NCBI GenBank assembly: GCA_965199105.1 | Contig: CBDAQO010000002.1 | Span: forward strand, 1,488,001 to 1,552,000 | Direction of reading: 5' to 3' | DNA: 64,000 nucleotides | Source of the DNA: LMUY01 sp965199105 | GTDB lineage: Bacteria > Pseudomonadota > Alphaproteobacteria > Acetobacterales > Acetobacteraceae | Shown here: piece by piece, positions 1-9,253 of the stretch | How positions within the stretch are numbered: position 1 is the stretch's first letter | Layout: each line of letters opens with the position of its first letter | Program-made: the position numbers and the translations under genes | The notes under the pieces: generated by a model | Told to the model about the DNA's origin: nothing | What the model saw: only the letters and a program-made list of their open reading frames with translations | The model's database searches: none

Positions 1-138
1 CCCTCGCTCGCCGCGCGGATCGATGGCGGCGAGCTTGCGCCGGGCCGCCGATAGCCGCAGCGCGCTCGAGACGGCAAACACGATCGGCACCGCCATTCCA
101 AGGCCGTAGGATGCCGCGACGAAGCCGAGATGGGTCAT
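1..138 (-). CDS. ccmD: Heme exporter protein CcmD (partial, runs off the window)
   Basis: The ATG overlaps the ccmC stop as ATGA (138-135), and the frame stays open to the window edge for 46 codons. The start reads MTHLGFVAASYGLGMAVPIV, followed by a basic stretch (SAARRKLAAIDPRGE). That matches the CcmD family: one short N-terminal membrane helix and a charged cytoplasmic tail, usually about 50-60 residues in all. CcmD is the small membrane subunit that helps release heme-loaded CcmE from CcmABC during cytochrome c maturation. The assignment rests on position after ccmC and this topology, because the family is poorly conserved. Confidence 0.75.
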   Translation of the reverse strand, partial: MTHLGFVAASYGLGMAVPIVFAVSSALRLSAARRKLAAIDPRGERG

Positions 139-902
139 GCCACCGCCTGGATGCGGGCCATCAGCAGCCCGCGGATGCGCCGCTCCATTACCGCCGCGCG
201 CAGCCGCGCCGTCACCACGGCGGCGAAGATCAGCGTGTAGCCGACGGCGCAGACCAACAGGGGCCACAGCATGGTCAGCGCCATGGTGGGAGCGCCGGTG
301 AGCGTGATCGTGGCGGGCTGGTGCAGCGTGTTCCACCAGTTCACGCTGAACTTGATGACCGGCAGGTTCACCACGCCGACCAGCGCCAGGATCGCGCCCG
401 CGCGGTAGCCACGCTGCGGGTCGTCGAAGGCGCGCACCAGGGCGATGTGGCCGACGTAGAGGAAGAACAGCACCAGCACCGAGGTAAGCCGCGCGTCCCA
501 CACCCACCAGGCGCCCCACATCGGCTTGCCCCAGAGGCTGCCGGTGGCCAGGCACAGCGCTGTGAAGCCGGCGCCGACCGGGCCGATCTCCGCCGCCGCC
601 AAGTCCGCCAGCGGGTGGCGCCAGATGATGGAGGCGATGGAACAGGCGGCCAGGGCCATGTAGCCGAGCGAGGCCAGCCAGGCGGACGGCACGTGGACGT
701 ACATGATACGCACGGCGTCGCCCTGCTGCCAGTCCGCCGGGGCGTAGAACAGCCCCCAGACCAGCCCGACCACGGTCACCACCAGCGCGCTGGCGGAGAG
801 CCAAGGCTGCACCACCGCCGCGACACGGAGGAACCGGCCGGGGTTGGCGAAGCGATGGAGGCCACGCCCGAAGCGCGGCGATGTGACAACAGTGGCGTCC
901 AC
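135..902 (-). CDS. ccmC: Heme exporter protein CcmC
   Basis: 255 residues with about six hydrophobic segments. The tryptophan-rich heme-handling motif WGAWWVWD lies near the middle, and histidines flank it (HVPSAW before it, HQPATI after), as in CcmC. The protein passes heme to the chaperone CcmE in the inner membrane for System I cytochrome c maturation. The start is GTG at 902; nearby ATGs are out of frame. The 3' end overlaps ccmD by 4 bases, so the two are translationally coupled. The rest of the ccm operon must lie beyond base 1. Family and function are clear. Confidence 0.95.
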   Translation of the reverse strand: MDATVVTSPRFGRGLHRFANPGRFLRVAAVVQPWLSASALVVTVVGLVWGLFYAPADWQQGDAVRIMYVHVPSAWLASLGYMALAACSIASIIWRHPLADLAAAEIGPVGAGFTALCLATGSLWGKPMWGAWWVWDARLTSVLVLFFLYVGHIALVRAFDDPQRGYRAGAILALVGVVNLPVIKFSVNWWNTLHQPATITLTGAPTMALTMLWPLLVCAVGYTLIFAAVVTARLRAAVMERRIRGLLMARIQAVA

Positions 903-1003
903 GCGCAGAGCATAGCATGGTGATCCGGAGTTAGAAGGGTCGACCGTCCACCAAGTTTGACGGATGACTGAGTATTAACCCGTTGACGCCTTGGAGGCCG
1001 CAT

Positions 1004-1288
1004 TTGTTGTTCGCCATCACCTGTCTCGACAAGCCGGACAGCCTTGCCCTGCGCCAGGCGACCCGCCCGGCGCACTTGGAGTATGCTGCACAGCACCATG
1101 TGGCGTTCGGCGGCCCGCTGCTCGATGGCGGCGGCTCGCCGTTCGGCTCCATGCTGGTGGTTGAGGCCAACAGTAAGGAGGAGGCCGAGCGCTTCGCCGC
1201 CGCCGACCCCTACGCCCAGGCCGGGCTGTTCTCCAGCGTCACCATCCACGGCTTCCGCGCCGTGTTCCGCGACGGAGTGCTGGTATAG
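1004..1288 (+). CDS. YciI family protein
   Basis: 94-residue protein of the YciI (dimeric ferredoxin-like) family. It begins LFAITCLDKPDSLALRQATR and has the family pattern of a conserved basic/His patch (RPAHLEY) and a final FRAVF strand. The frame is open upstream to a TTG at 983, but a GGAGG at 993-997 sits six bases before TTG 1004. Starting there gives the usual MLFAITC opening, so 1004 is preferred. The biochemical role of most stand-alone YciI proteins is not established. It is followed after 16 bases by an EVE-domain gene on the same strand. Confidence 0.8.
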   Translation: MLFAITCLDKPDSLALRQATRPAHLEYAAQHHVAFGGPLLDGGGSPFGSMLVVEANSKEEAERFAAADPYAQAGLFSSVTIHGFRAVFRDGVLV

Positions 1289-1304
1289 TGGGGGCGCTGG
1301 TCTA

Positions 1305-1751
1305 GTGGCCTACTGGCTCGTCAAGTCTGAGCCGGATGGCTTCAGTTGGGACCAGCAGGTGGCGCACGGCGTGGAGCCCTGGACCGGAGTGCGCAGCCAC
1401 CAGGCCAAGAAGAACCTGCAGGCGATGCGCCAGGGTGACCTCGCGTTCTTCTACCATTCCAACGTCGGCCGCGAGATCGTGGGCGTGGTGGAGGTGGTGC
1501 GCGAGGCCTACCCCGACCCGACCGACGAGAAGTGGGTCTGCGTCGACATGAAGGCGCTCGATCCAATGCCCCACCCCGTCACGCTGGTGGCGATCAAGGC
1601 CGACCCGGCGTTAGCCGAGATGGCGCTGGTGCGGTCGTCCCGCCTCTCGGTCGGGCCCGTGACAGAGGCGCAATGGACTCATATCTGTAGCATGGGCGGG
1701 CGCAAGAACACGAAACCGCGCAAGACCGGGGCGCACGCCCAACCGGGGTAA
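1305..1751 (+). CDS. EVE domain-containing protein
   Basis: 148-residue protein spanning a single EVE domain. It opens AYWLVKSEPDGFSW, the signature start of the family, and contains RSHQAKKNL, FYHSN and IVGVVEV. EVE domains are PUA-like folds that bind modified nucleobases in DNA or RNA; the eukaryotic relative is thymocyte nuclear protein 1. The start is taken as GTG 1305, directly before AYWLVKSEP; the frame continues upstream inside yciI only as a shadow. acsA begins 11 bases after its stop, so co-transcription is likely. Its ligand cannot be read from the sequence. Confidence 0.85.
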   Translation: MAYWLVKSEPDGFSWDQQVAHGVEPWTGVRSHQAKKNLQAMRQGDLAFFYHSNVGREIVGVVEVVREAYPDPTDEKWVCVDMKALDPMPHPVTLVAIKADPALAEMALVRSSRLSVGPVTEAQWTHICSMGGRKNTKPRKTGAHAQPG

Positions 1752-1762
1752 GGGGAACGCCG

Positions 1763-3697
1763 ATGTCCGACACCACGCTCTTCCACGTCAAGCCGTCGAT
1801 TGCCGCCTCCGCCCAGGTCAATGGCGAGAAATACCGGCTGATGATGAACCATGCCGCGCGTGATCCGGACCATTTCTGGGCCGAGCAAGCCCGCCGCATC
1901 CCCTGGCTGCGCGAGCCGACGCTGATCAAGACCAGCTCGTTCGAAGGCGACGTGTCGATCAAGTGGTTCGAGGACGGCAAGCTGAACGCCTCGGTGGCCT
2001 GCCTGGACGCGCACCTGAAGCGCCGCGGCAACGAGACCGCCATCATCTGGGAGGGCGACGAGCCGGGCACGCAACGCCGGGTCAGCTACCGCGCGCTGCA
2101 CGAGGAGGTGTGCCGCTTGGGCAACGTGCTGCGCGAACTGGGCGTCCGCAAGGGTGACCGGGTGACGATCTACCTGCCGATGGTGGTGGAGGCGGCGGTG
2201 GCGATGCTGGCCTGCGCGCGGGTAGGGGCGATCCACTCCGTCGTATTCGGCGGCTTCTCGCCCGACAGCCTGGCCAACCGCATCACCGACTGCCGCTCCA
2301 CGCTGCTGATCACCGCCGACGAGGGGCGCCGCGGCGGCCGCAAGGTCCCGCTGAAGGCCAATGCCGACGCCGCGCTCGAGCTGTGCCCGGACGTGACCCG
2401 CGTGCTGGTGGTGCGCGTGACCGGCGCCGCCGTGCCGATGCAGGACGGGCGCGACCATGATTACGCCAGCCTGGTGGCCGACGCCGCCGCCGAGTGCGAG
2501 CCGGAGCCGATGGGCGCCGAGGACCCGTTGTTCATCCTCTACACCTCCGGCAGCACGGGCAAGCCGAAGGGCGTGCTGCACACCACTGGCGGCTACATGG
2601 TCTGGGCCAGCTTCACCCACGAGCTGGTGTTCGACTACCGGCCCGGCGAGGTGTTCTGGTGCACCGCCGACGTCGGCTGGGTCACCGGGCACACCTATAT
2701 CGTGTATGGCCCGCTGGCCAACGGCGCGACCACGGTGATGTTCGAGGGCGTGCCCAACTATCCCGACGCGTCGCGTTTCTGGCAGGTGGTGGACAAGTAC
2801 CAGGTCAACATTTTCTACGCCGCCCCGACCGCGATCCGGGCGCTGATGCGCGAGGGCGCCGGGCCGGTGCAGGCGACCAGCCGCCAGAGCCTGCGCCTGC
2901 TCGGCAGCGTGGGCGAGCCGATCAACCCCGAGGCGTGGCTGTGGTATTACCGCGTGGTGGGTGAAGAGCGCTGCCCGATCGTGGACACCTGGTGGCAGAC
3001 CGAAACCGGCGGCATCCTGATCAGCCCGCTGCCCGGCGCCACGGCGCTGAAGCCCGGCTCCGCCACGTTGCCGCTGCCCGGCGTGCAGCCGCTGCTGGTG
3101 GACGCGGCGGGTGCCGTGCTGGAGGGCGAGGCGGAGGGCAACCTCTGCATCGCCGATAGCTGGCCGGGCCAGGCGCGCAGCGTGTTCGGGGACCACGACC
3201 GCTTCATCCAGACCTACTTCTCAACCTATCCCGGCCGCTACTTCACCGGCGACGGCGCCCGGCGGGACGCTGACGGCTACTACTGGATCACCGGCCGGGT
3301 GGACGACGTGATCAACGTCTCCGGCCACCGCATGGGAACGGCCGAGGTGGAGAGCGCGCTGGTGTCGCACCCGAAGGTGGCGGAGGCCGCGGTGGTCGGC
3401 TTCCCGCACGACATCAAGGGTCAAGGCATCTACGCCTACGTGACGCTGAACCGCGGCGAGGCCCCGAGCGAGGCGCTGCGCAAGGAGCTGGTGGGCTGGG
3501 TGCGGCGCGAAATCGGGCCGATTGCCTCGCCCGACGTGATCCAGTGGGCGCCGAGCCTGCCCAAGACGAGGTCCGGCAAGATCATGCGCCGCATCCTGCG
3601 CAAGATCGCCGCCAACGAAACCGATGGCCTTGGCGACACCTCCACCCTGGCCGACCCGGCGGTGGTGACCGAGCTGATCGAGAACCGCGTGGATTGA
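1763..3697 (+). CDS. acsA: Acetyl-CoA synthetase
   Basis: 644 residues, the standard length for AMP-forming acetate-CoA ligase. It converts acetate, ATP and CoA to acetyl-CoA through an acetyl-adenylate. The AMP-binding motif YTSGSTGKPKGV is near residue 260, the acetyl-pocket region (DTWWQTETGG) near 410, YFTGDGARRDADGYYWITGR near 495-515, and the C-terminal catalytic lysine sits in RSGKIMRR (Lys606). That lysine is the residue acetylated by Pat-type regulators in other bacteria. An AAGGGGA ribosome site precedes ATG 1763. It lies 11 bases downstream of the EVE gene. Confidence 0.97.
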   Translation: MSDTTLFHVKPSIAASAQVNGEKYRLMMNHAARDPDHFWAEQARRIPWLREPTLIKTSSFEGDVSIKWFEDGKLNASVACLDAHLKRRGNETAIIWEGDEPGTQRRVSYRALHEEVCRLGNVLRELGVRKGDRVTIYLPMVVEAAVAMLACARVGAIHSVVFGGFSPDSLANRITDCRSTLLITADEGRRGGRKVPLKANADAALELCPDVTRVLVVRVTGAAVPMQDGRDHDYASLVADAAAECEPEPMGAEDPLFILYTSGSTGKPKGVLHTTGGYMVWASFTHELVFDYRPGEVFWCTADVGWVTGHTYIVYGPLANGATTVMFEGVPNYPDASRFWQVVDKYQVNIFYAAPTAIRALMREGAGPVQATSRQSLRLLGSVGEPINPEAWLWYYRVVGEERCPIVDTWWQTETGGILISPLPGATALKPGSATLPLPGVQPLLVDAAGAVLEGEAEGNLCIADSWPGQARSVFGDHDRFIQTYFSTYPGRYFTGDGARRDADGYYWITGRVDDVINVSGHRMGTAEVESALVSHPKVAEAAVVGFPHDIKGQGIYAYVTLNRGEAPSEALRKELVGWVRREIGPIASPDVIQWAPSLPKTRSGKIMRRILRKIAANETDGLGDTSTLADPAVVTELIENRVD

Positions 3698-3921
3698 CCG
3701 CGACTCGCAACGGTTGTGATGTCCGAGGTGAGACGCCGCCCGCTACAAGAGACTTGGCTTCGTAATTGAGGCTGCCGTGCCGACACAGCCACGCCACCGT
3801 TCCAACGCCGCCCGTGCTAAACGTTGTGAGACCGTCATCTTATCGTCATTGTCTCTTTCCGGCCTTGTTACGGGATTGCGTAATCCGCCATCCGGCCGGA
3901 TTCCTGCCGCAATGGGGCTGT

Positions 3922-5823
3922 ATGATGGCTGCCGATGGGCTCACCGACCTTGTAACGCTGCCGCAGATGGATGCCGCGCGCTATGACGAACCGTTCGCGC
4001 CGGCGCCAGCCATCCGGATTTGGCCCGGTTCCAGACCAACCCTGATGCGCCCCGTGTGGATCGATGGCAGCTTTGGCTGGCTTCACGCCGGGGCGTCGAG
4101 CGCCGGCTCCGACACCGCGGTGCTGATCTGCCCTCCGGTCAGTTGGGACACGCTGCGCTCGCACCATCCGCTGCGGCTGCTGGCGGAGGGCTTTGCGCAG
4201 GCCGGCTACCCGACCTTGCGGCTCAGCTATCCCGGCACCGGCAACGCACGGGACTTGGCGCCCGGTGAGGAGCATTGGGCCACCTGGCAGGCCTGCGTCG
4301 CGCAGGCGGCGGACTGGCTGCGCGGCACCGCCGGCGCCACGCGGCTGGTCTTCGCCGGCTTGCGGCTGGGTGCCACGCTGGCGACGGTGGTGAGCCAGAC
4401 GCGCGACGACGTGGCCGGGCTGCTGCTGCTGGCCCCGGTGCTGCGCGGCAAGTCCTACATGCGCCAACTCTCGGTCGAGGCGCAGATGGAGAACCGCCAG
4501 TCGGTGAACCTTGAGGACGGGCTCGACTTCCTCGAGCTCGACCTCAGCGCCACCAGCGTGGCTCGAATCGGCGCGGTCGACCTGCGGCAGGCCAGGCTGC
4601 GCCCGGGACTGCACGTGGCGATCTTCCAATCCGTGGCGACCCGGCTGGAGGACGAGTGCACCAGCGCCTGGATCGCCCGCGGCGCCCATGTGCTGCGGGG
4701 CAGCTTCGACGGCTTGGAGTCGATGCTGCTGCAGACCTTGGACGAGGACCCGCCGCCGCTCGAACCCAAGGTGGTGATCGACTGGCTGTGCGACACCGTC
4801 CCGGCCAGCTACTCCAACCCGAAGCCGGTGCTGCCCGCGGCCAAGCCGGTTATGTTGCCGCATTGCACCGAAACCGCCGTGCAGTTCGGCGCAGATGCCG
4901 GGCTGAGCGGCATCCTGTGCCAGCCGCCGTGCGACTCGGCGGCGATGGGGCCTGGCAGGGCCGTCATCATCGTCAACACCGGGCGCGACCCGAGCTACGG
5001 GATCGCGCGCTTCGGGGTAAACCTGGCGCGGCGGCTGGCGGCGGAGGGCATCGCCTCGCTGCGGTTCGACTTCGCTGGGTTGGGTGACAGCGTCGGCGCC
5101 AGCGGAGACAAGAACGCGCTTAGCGCGCTCCTGGCCGCCGACCGTTCCAGCGACGTCAGCGCCGCGGTGGACCTGCTGCTGCAGCATGGCTACCGCGACA
5201 TCGGGGTGCACGGGCTGTGCTCCGGCGCCTACCACGCGTTCCATGCCGGCCTGGCCGATGCGCGGATCAACACCCTGCTGCTGGTGAACTTCCCAGTGTT
5301 CCGCTGGCAGAACGTGCGCCTGCTGGTGGCGCCGCGGCACTATTTGCTGCAGCTGCTGGACGGGCCGAGCTGGGGGCGGCTATGGCGCGGCGAGATCAAG
5401 TTCCGCAGCATCGTCGCCGCTCAGAAGGCGCGGATTTGGGACCGGGTGCAGGCGGTGGCCAAGCGACCAGCGGCGTCGCTGCTGCAAAGCTTCCCCTACC
5501 GCGCGATGGACACGCTGTCGCAACGCCGGGTCCGCACGCTGTTCCTGTTTGCGGCCGGCGACCAAGGGCTCGAGGCGATCAACCAGGCGTTCGGCCGCCT
5601 GGAACGCGGGATCACCATGTTCGAGGGCGTGGCGGTGCGCATCGTGCCCGGGCTCGACCACGTGCTCACCGCCCGCCGCATGCGCGAGACCGTCGCGGAC
5701 TTGATCATCCGCTTCCTGAGCAGCGAGGAGGGCCCGGCGACCGCGCCCGGCAACCCGGCGCCAGCTACAAGGCCAGCGCACCAGCCGCCAGCAGAGATCG
5801 CAGCCGAGCGTCCAGCGGGGTGA
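3922..5823 (+). CDS. Tandem alpha/beta-hydrolase protein, N-terminal half apparently inactive
   Basis: 633 residues made of two alpha/beta-hydrolase-like halves. In the C-terminal half (about 320-620) a nucleophile elbow GLCSGAY places Ser434, a GLDH motif near 578 supplies a plausible His, and DFAGLGDS resembles serine peptidase/esterase folds of the S33 type. In the N-terminal half (about 30-290), PPVSWD and SYPGTGNAR are hydrolase-like, but the elbow position reads GLRLGA with Arg in place of Ser. The architecture recalls hydrolases associated with exopolysaccharide or exosortase loci, but no such locus is present. Start ATGATG at 3922 is chosen because the upstream in-frame extension is compositionally unlike protein. 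The 3' end overlaps the convergent acyl-CoA ligase by 59 bases. Confidence 0.75.
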   Translation: MMAADGLTDLVTLPQMDAARYDEPFAPAPAIRIWPGSRPTLMRPVWIDGSFGWLHAGASSAGSDTAVLICPPVSWDTLRSHHPLRLLAEGFAQAGYPTLRLSYPGTGNARDLAPGEEHWATWQACVAQAADWLRGTAGATRLVFAGLRLGATLATVVSQTRDDVAGLLLLAPVLRGKSYMRQLSVEAQMENRQSVNLEDGLDFLELDLSATSVARIGAVDLRQARLRPGLHVAIFQSVATRLEDECTSAWIARGAHVLRGSFDGLESMLLQTLDEDPPPLEPKVVIDWLCDTVPASYSNPKPVLPAAKPVMLPHCTETAVQFGADAGLSGILCQPPCDSAAMGPGRAVIIVNTGRDPSYGIARFGVNLARRLAAEGIASLRFDFAGLGDSVGASGDKNALSALLAADRSSDVSAAVDLLLQHGYRDIGVHGLCSGAYHAFHAGLADARINTLLLVNFPVFRWQNVRLLVAPRHYLLQLLDGPSWGRLWRGEIKFRSIVAAQKARIWDRVQAVAKRPAASLLQSFPYRAMDTLSQRRVRTLFLFAAGDQGLEAINQAFGRLERGITMFEGVAVRIVPGLDHVLTARRMRETVADLIIRFLSSEEGPATAPGNPAPATRPAHQPPAEIAAERPAG

Positions 5824-7477
5824 AGCGGCCGGCGGCGCGGTCGTCGAACCACACCGCGTCGGCGCCGTAGCCCTCGCGCGCCAGGGTGGTCTTGGTGAGC
5901 TTGAACGTCCCCGTGGTCTCGAGGCTGTCGCACAGGCGGACGAACAGCGGGCGGGCGTAGCTGGGCAGGTGGGCCTCGCCGTGCGCGCGCACCGCCGCCA
6001 ACCCGGCCACCGGCTCGGCCCCCGGCTCCAGCACCAGCGCCGCCATGCCGGCCTTGCCCTCCGCGCCGGGCAGCGCCACCCCGAACACGGCGGCATCGCG
6101 CACGCCCGGGCAGGCGGCCAGCACGGCGCCCACCTCCGTGGTGGAGACGTTCTCGCCCTTCCAGCGGAAGGTGTCGCCCAGCCGGTCGACGAAGGTGAAG
6201 AACCCGGCGGCGTCCCGGCGCATCAGGTCGCCGCTGCGGAACCAGCGGTCACCGTCGGCAAACACGTCCCGCAGGATCTTGCGGCGGGAGGCGGCGGCAT
6301 CGGTGTAGATGCGCGGCTCGCCTGGCAGGGCGGCGATGGCCTCGCCGGGTTCGCCGGGCGCGCACGGCCGGCCGCGCCCGTGCTCGTCGCGCAACGCCTC
6401 GCCGCTATCCGGGTCGCAGGCGATCAGGGCGAGCGGGAAGCGGTGCGCCAGGAACGGCGGCACGCGGCCGATGGCGCCCGGCTTGCCCTCGCAGTTGTAG
6501 AGCGACAGCAGCCCCTCGGTGGCGGCGTAGAACTCGAGGATTTGCGGGATGGCGAAGCGGTCCTGGAACGCCTGCCACACCGCCCCCTGCAGGCCGTTGC
6601 CGCAACACAGGCGCAACCGGTGCGCCGGGACCGCGCCGGGCGAGGCGTTCAGCAGGTAGCGGCAGAGTTCGCCGATATACTGGAAGATGGTGCAGCCGCT
6701 CTGCGCCACGTCGTCCCAGAAGCGGCTGGCGGAAAAGCGCCCGCGCACCACCACCGAGCCGCCCGCCACCAGCATGGCACCCACCGCCACCACGCCGCCG
6801 GTGCTGTGATACAGCGGCAGGCAGTCGTACAGCCGGTCGGCCGGCGTGGCGTGCATCAGCCCGGCGAACCAGCCGCTCCATTCCAGCACCCGGGCATGGC
6901 TGATGAAGGCGGCCTTGGGCAGCCCGGTGGTGCCGGAGGAGTAGATCAGCAACGCCGGGTCGGAGGCGCGCGGCGGGCGGCGCTCGGCGTTGGTAAGGGG
7001 TGCGCCGCTGACCGACGCCGGGCTGAAACCCTCGCCCTGCACCCACCATTGCGCGCCGCATTCCGGCCGGGCGGCGAGTGCCGGGCTGGCGATGACGTGG
7101 CGGGCGGCGGCGCTGCGGATGCAATGCGCCAGGCCGTCGGGCGCGAGGTTGGTGTTGAGCAGCGCCACGGCACAGCCGACCTGCGACAGGCCGAGCCACG
7201 TCGCCACATAGTCCGGGCAGTTCGGCATCAACAGGCCGACCACCTCGCCCGCCGCGAACCCCTGCCCTAGGGCCCAGCGCGCGACGCGGTTGGCGGCGGC
7301 GGCCAGTTCGGCATAGCTGAGCGCGCTGTCCGGGCCGAGCAGCGCCGGGTCGGCCCCGTGGCTGGCGGCGCGTTCGCCCACCAGCGCGGCCAGGCTCGGG
7401 TCGGCACGGTGGGCCAGGCGCTGGGTGAGCTCGATGGCGCGGGCCCAGTCGCGCGCGACCTCCTTGCCGGCGCGCAT
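5765..7477 (-). CDS. Long/very-long-chain acyl-CoA synthetase (FATP-type AMP ligase)
   Basis: 570-residue AMP-forming ligase. It has the P-loop-like motif IYSSGTTGLPKAAF, the YHSTGG and EFYAATEG motifs, the hinge GDLMRRDAAGFF, and DRLGDTFRWKGENVSTTEV, which is characteristic of FATP/very-long-chain acyl-CoA synthetases. It should activate a fatty or other hydrophobic carboxylic acid to its CoA thioester at the membrane. The start ATG (7477) shares one base with the stop of the upstream solute-binding protein gene (TAATG), so the pair is translationally coupled. The exact substrate is not evident. Confidence 0.88.
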   Translation of the reverse strand: MRAGKEVARDWARAIELTQRLAHRADPSLAALVGERAASHGADPALLGPDSALSYAELAAAANRVARWALGQGFAAGEVVGLLMPNCPDYVATWLGLSQVGCAVALLNTNLAPDGLAHCIRSAAARHVIASPALAARPECGAQWWVQGEGFSPASVSGAPLTNAERRPPRASDPALLIYSSGTTGLPKAAFISHARVLEWSGWFAGLMHATPADRLYDCLPLYHSTGGVVAVGAMLVAGGSVVVRGRFSASRFWDDVAQSGCTIFQYIGELCRYLLNASPGAVPAHRLRLCCGNGLQGAVWQAFQDRFAIPQILEFYAATEGLLSLYNCEGKPGAIGRVPPFLAHRFPLALIACDPDSGEALRDEHGRGRPCAPGEPGEAIAALPGEPRIYTDAAASRRKILRDVFADGDRWFRSGDLMRRDAAGFFTFVDRLGDTFRWKGENVSTTEVGAVLAACPGVRDAAVFGVALPGAEGKAGMAALVLEPGAEPVAGLAAVRAHGEAHLPSYARPLFVRLCDSLETTGTFKLTKTTLAREGYGADAVWFDDRAAGRFTPLDARLRSLLAAGALAL

Positions 7478-9066
7478 TACCCCCGCCGCACGTTCCAGAA
7501 CAGCGACAGCCCGGTGAGCGTGTCCTGCAGCTCCTTGCGCTGCACGGTGGGCTGGATGAACTCGCCGAGCGGCAGGAACGGCACGTCCTCGAAGGCCTGG
7601 CGCTGGATGTCGGCACAGATGCGCGTCTGCGCCGCCGGGTCGGTTTCGGCCATGAAGGCGGCGTAGAGCGCCTCGAGCTTGGGCGCGGTGGGCCAGCCGA
7701 ACCAGGCCGCGCCGCCATTGCCGCGCAGGGCCATGCTGGTGGCCGGGCTGGCCATGTCGGCCCCGGTGAGGGTGGTGAAGAACACGCTCCAGCCGCCATC
7801 CTTGGGCGCGGCCTTGCTGGCCCGACGCTGGATCACCGTGCCCCAGTCCATCGCCTGCAGGTCCACCGTCAGGCCGCACTGCTTCAGCATGTCCGCCGCC
7901 ACGGTCGCCAACGCGTTGATGCGCGGGTAGTCGGTCGGCGTCATCACCACCACGGGTTCGCCCGCGTAGCCGGCCTGATGCACCTCCCGGCGCGCCCGGT
8001 CCAGGTCGCGCGGGCCGGTGATGGCCGCCATCCCGGCGTCGCTGGCGAACGGGGTGCCTGGTGGCAGGTAGCCGACATCGGCGCGCCAGGAGCCGGTGGC
8101 GTCGCCGCACACGGCCTGCATGTAGTCCGCCTGGTTGAGCGCGGGCAGCAGGGCGCGGCGGATGGCCGCGTTGTCGAACGGCGGATGGAGCTGGTTCATG
8201 CGCAGGATGCCGATGTTGCCGGTGACCTCCACTACGCCGACGCGCAACGCCGGGTCGGGCCGGATCAGCGGCAGTAGGTCAAACGAGGGCTGCTCCCACC
8301 AGTCCGCCTCGCCGCGCTGCATCGCCGCCGCGGCGGTCGCCACGTCGGGGATCACGGTCCACTCCACCCGGTCGAAATAGGCCAGCTTCGGCCCGGCGGT
8401 GCAGGACGGCGTGCCGCTGTCGCGCGGGCGGTAGCCGTCGAAGCGCTGGTAGACCGCGCGCGAGCCCACCACCCGTTCGTCGGCCAGGTAGCGGAACGGC
8501 CCACTGCCGACCATCTCGGTCACCTGCTTGAACGGGTCGGTGCTGGCGAGCCGCTCGGGCATGATCGGCAGCATGTTGACGCCCACCTTGCCCAAGGCGA
8601 GCGGCAGCAGCGGGAAGGCGGCCTTCAGGCGGAACTGGATGGTGCGGTCGTCGGGCGCGGAGAGCTCGTCGGTGGCGGCCAGCAGCGTCTGCCCCAGCGA
8701 GTCGCGCCGGCCCCAGCGCCGGATGCTGGCCACGCAATCCCGCGCCAGCACGGGGGTGCCGTCATGGAAGCGCAGCCCGTCGCGCAGGGTGAGCCGCCAG
8801 AGCTTGCCGTCGTCCTCGGTGATGGCGCCGGCCACCATCTGCGGCTGCACGGCGAAGCTGGCGTCCTGCCCGTACAGCGTGTCGAACACCAGGTAGCCGT
8901 GGTTGCGGGTGACGTAGACGGGCGTCCAGACCGGGTCGAGCGCGGTGACGTCGGTTTGCGGGATGAAGCGCAGCACACGCTCGGAGGCGGCTTTGGTCAA
9001 GGCGGGGGCCAAGGCGGGAGCTGCGAGGGCGCCGGCGGCGAGCTGGAACAGGCGGCGTCTGTGCAT
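7477..9066 (-). CDS. ABC transporter family 5 solute-binding protein
   Basis: 529 residues of the SBP_bac_5 (DppA/OppA/NikA) family. The N-terminus MHRRRLFQLAAGALAAPALA looks like a twin-arginine or long Sec signal, so the mature protein should be periplasmic. Typical motifs are LRFIPQTDVTALDPVWT at the start of the mature region, RDGLRFHDGTPV, and the periodic GxMxxxLRxNQLHPPFDN region. No permease or ATPase gene adjoins; the partner downstream is the acyl-CoA ligase, which suggests capture of a carboxylate or peptide-like nutrient that is then activated. That link is inference from the TAATG coupling. Confidence 0.88.
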   Translation of the reverse strand: MHRRRLFQLAAGALAAPALAPALTKAASERVLRFIPQTDVTALDPVWTPVYVTRNHGYLVFDTLYGQDASFAVQPQMVAGAITEDDGKLWRLTLRDGLRFHDGTPVLARDCVASIRRWGRRDSLGQTLLAATDELSAPDDRTIQFRLKAAFPLLPLALGKVGVNMLPIMPERLASTDPFKQVTEMVGSGPFRYLADERVVGSRAVYQRFDGYRPRDSGTPSCTAGPKLAYFDRVEWTVIPDVATAAAAMQRGEADWWEQPSFDLLPLIRPDPALRVGVVEVTGNIGILRMNQLHPPFDNAAIRRALLPALNQADYMQAVCGDATGSWRADVGYLPPGTPFASDAGMAAITGPRDLDRARREVHQAGYAGEPVVVMTPTDYPRINALATVAADMLKQCGLTVDLQAMDWGTVIQRRASKAAPKDGGWSVFFTTLTGADMASPATSMALRGNGGAAWFGWPTAPKLEALYAAFMAETDPAAQTRICADIQRQAFEDVPFLPLGEFIQPTVQRKELQDTLTGLSLFWNVRRG

Positions 9067-9253
9067 GGCGGCTCAATCGTTGCTGCCGGCGATCCATAGC
9101 CGAACTCGCGCGCTTTGTATGGTCCGGACACCGGCTATTTTTGCGGCGCCGCCCACAGCCAGGCCACCCGCGCCGCCGCTAGTGCCGAATTGCCGCCGCA
9201 CCCGGACGGCGATATACGCGATGGGCCACAACAGCGTGGGATGGGCTCGGGAC

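Noticed and set aside
1679..3196. A 505-codon minus-strand frame inside acsA
   Set aside because: Antisense shadow; acsA on the plus strand has full motif coverage.
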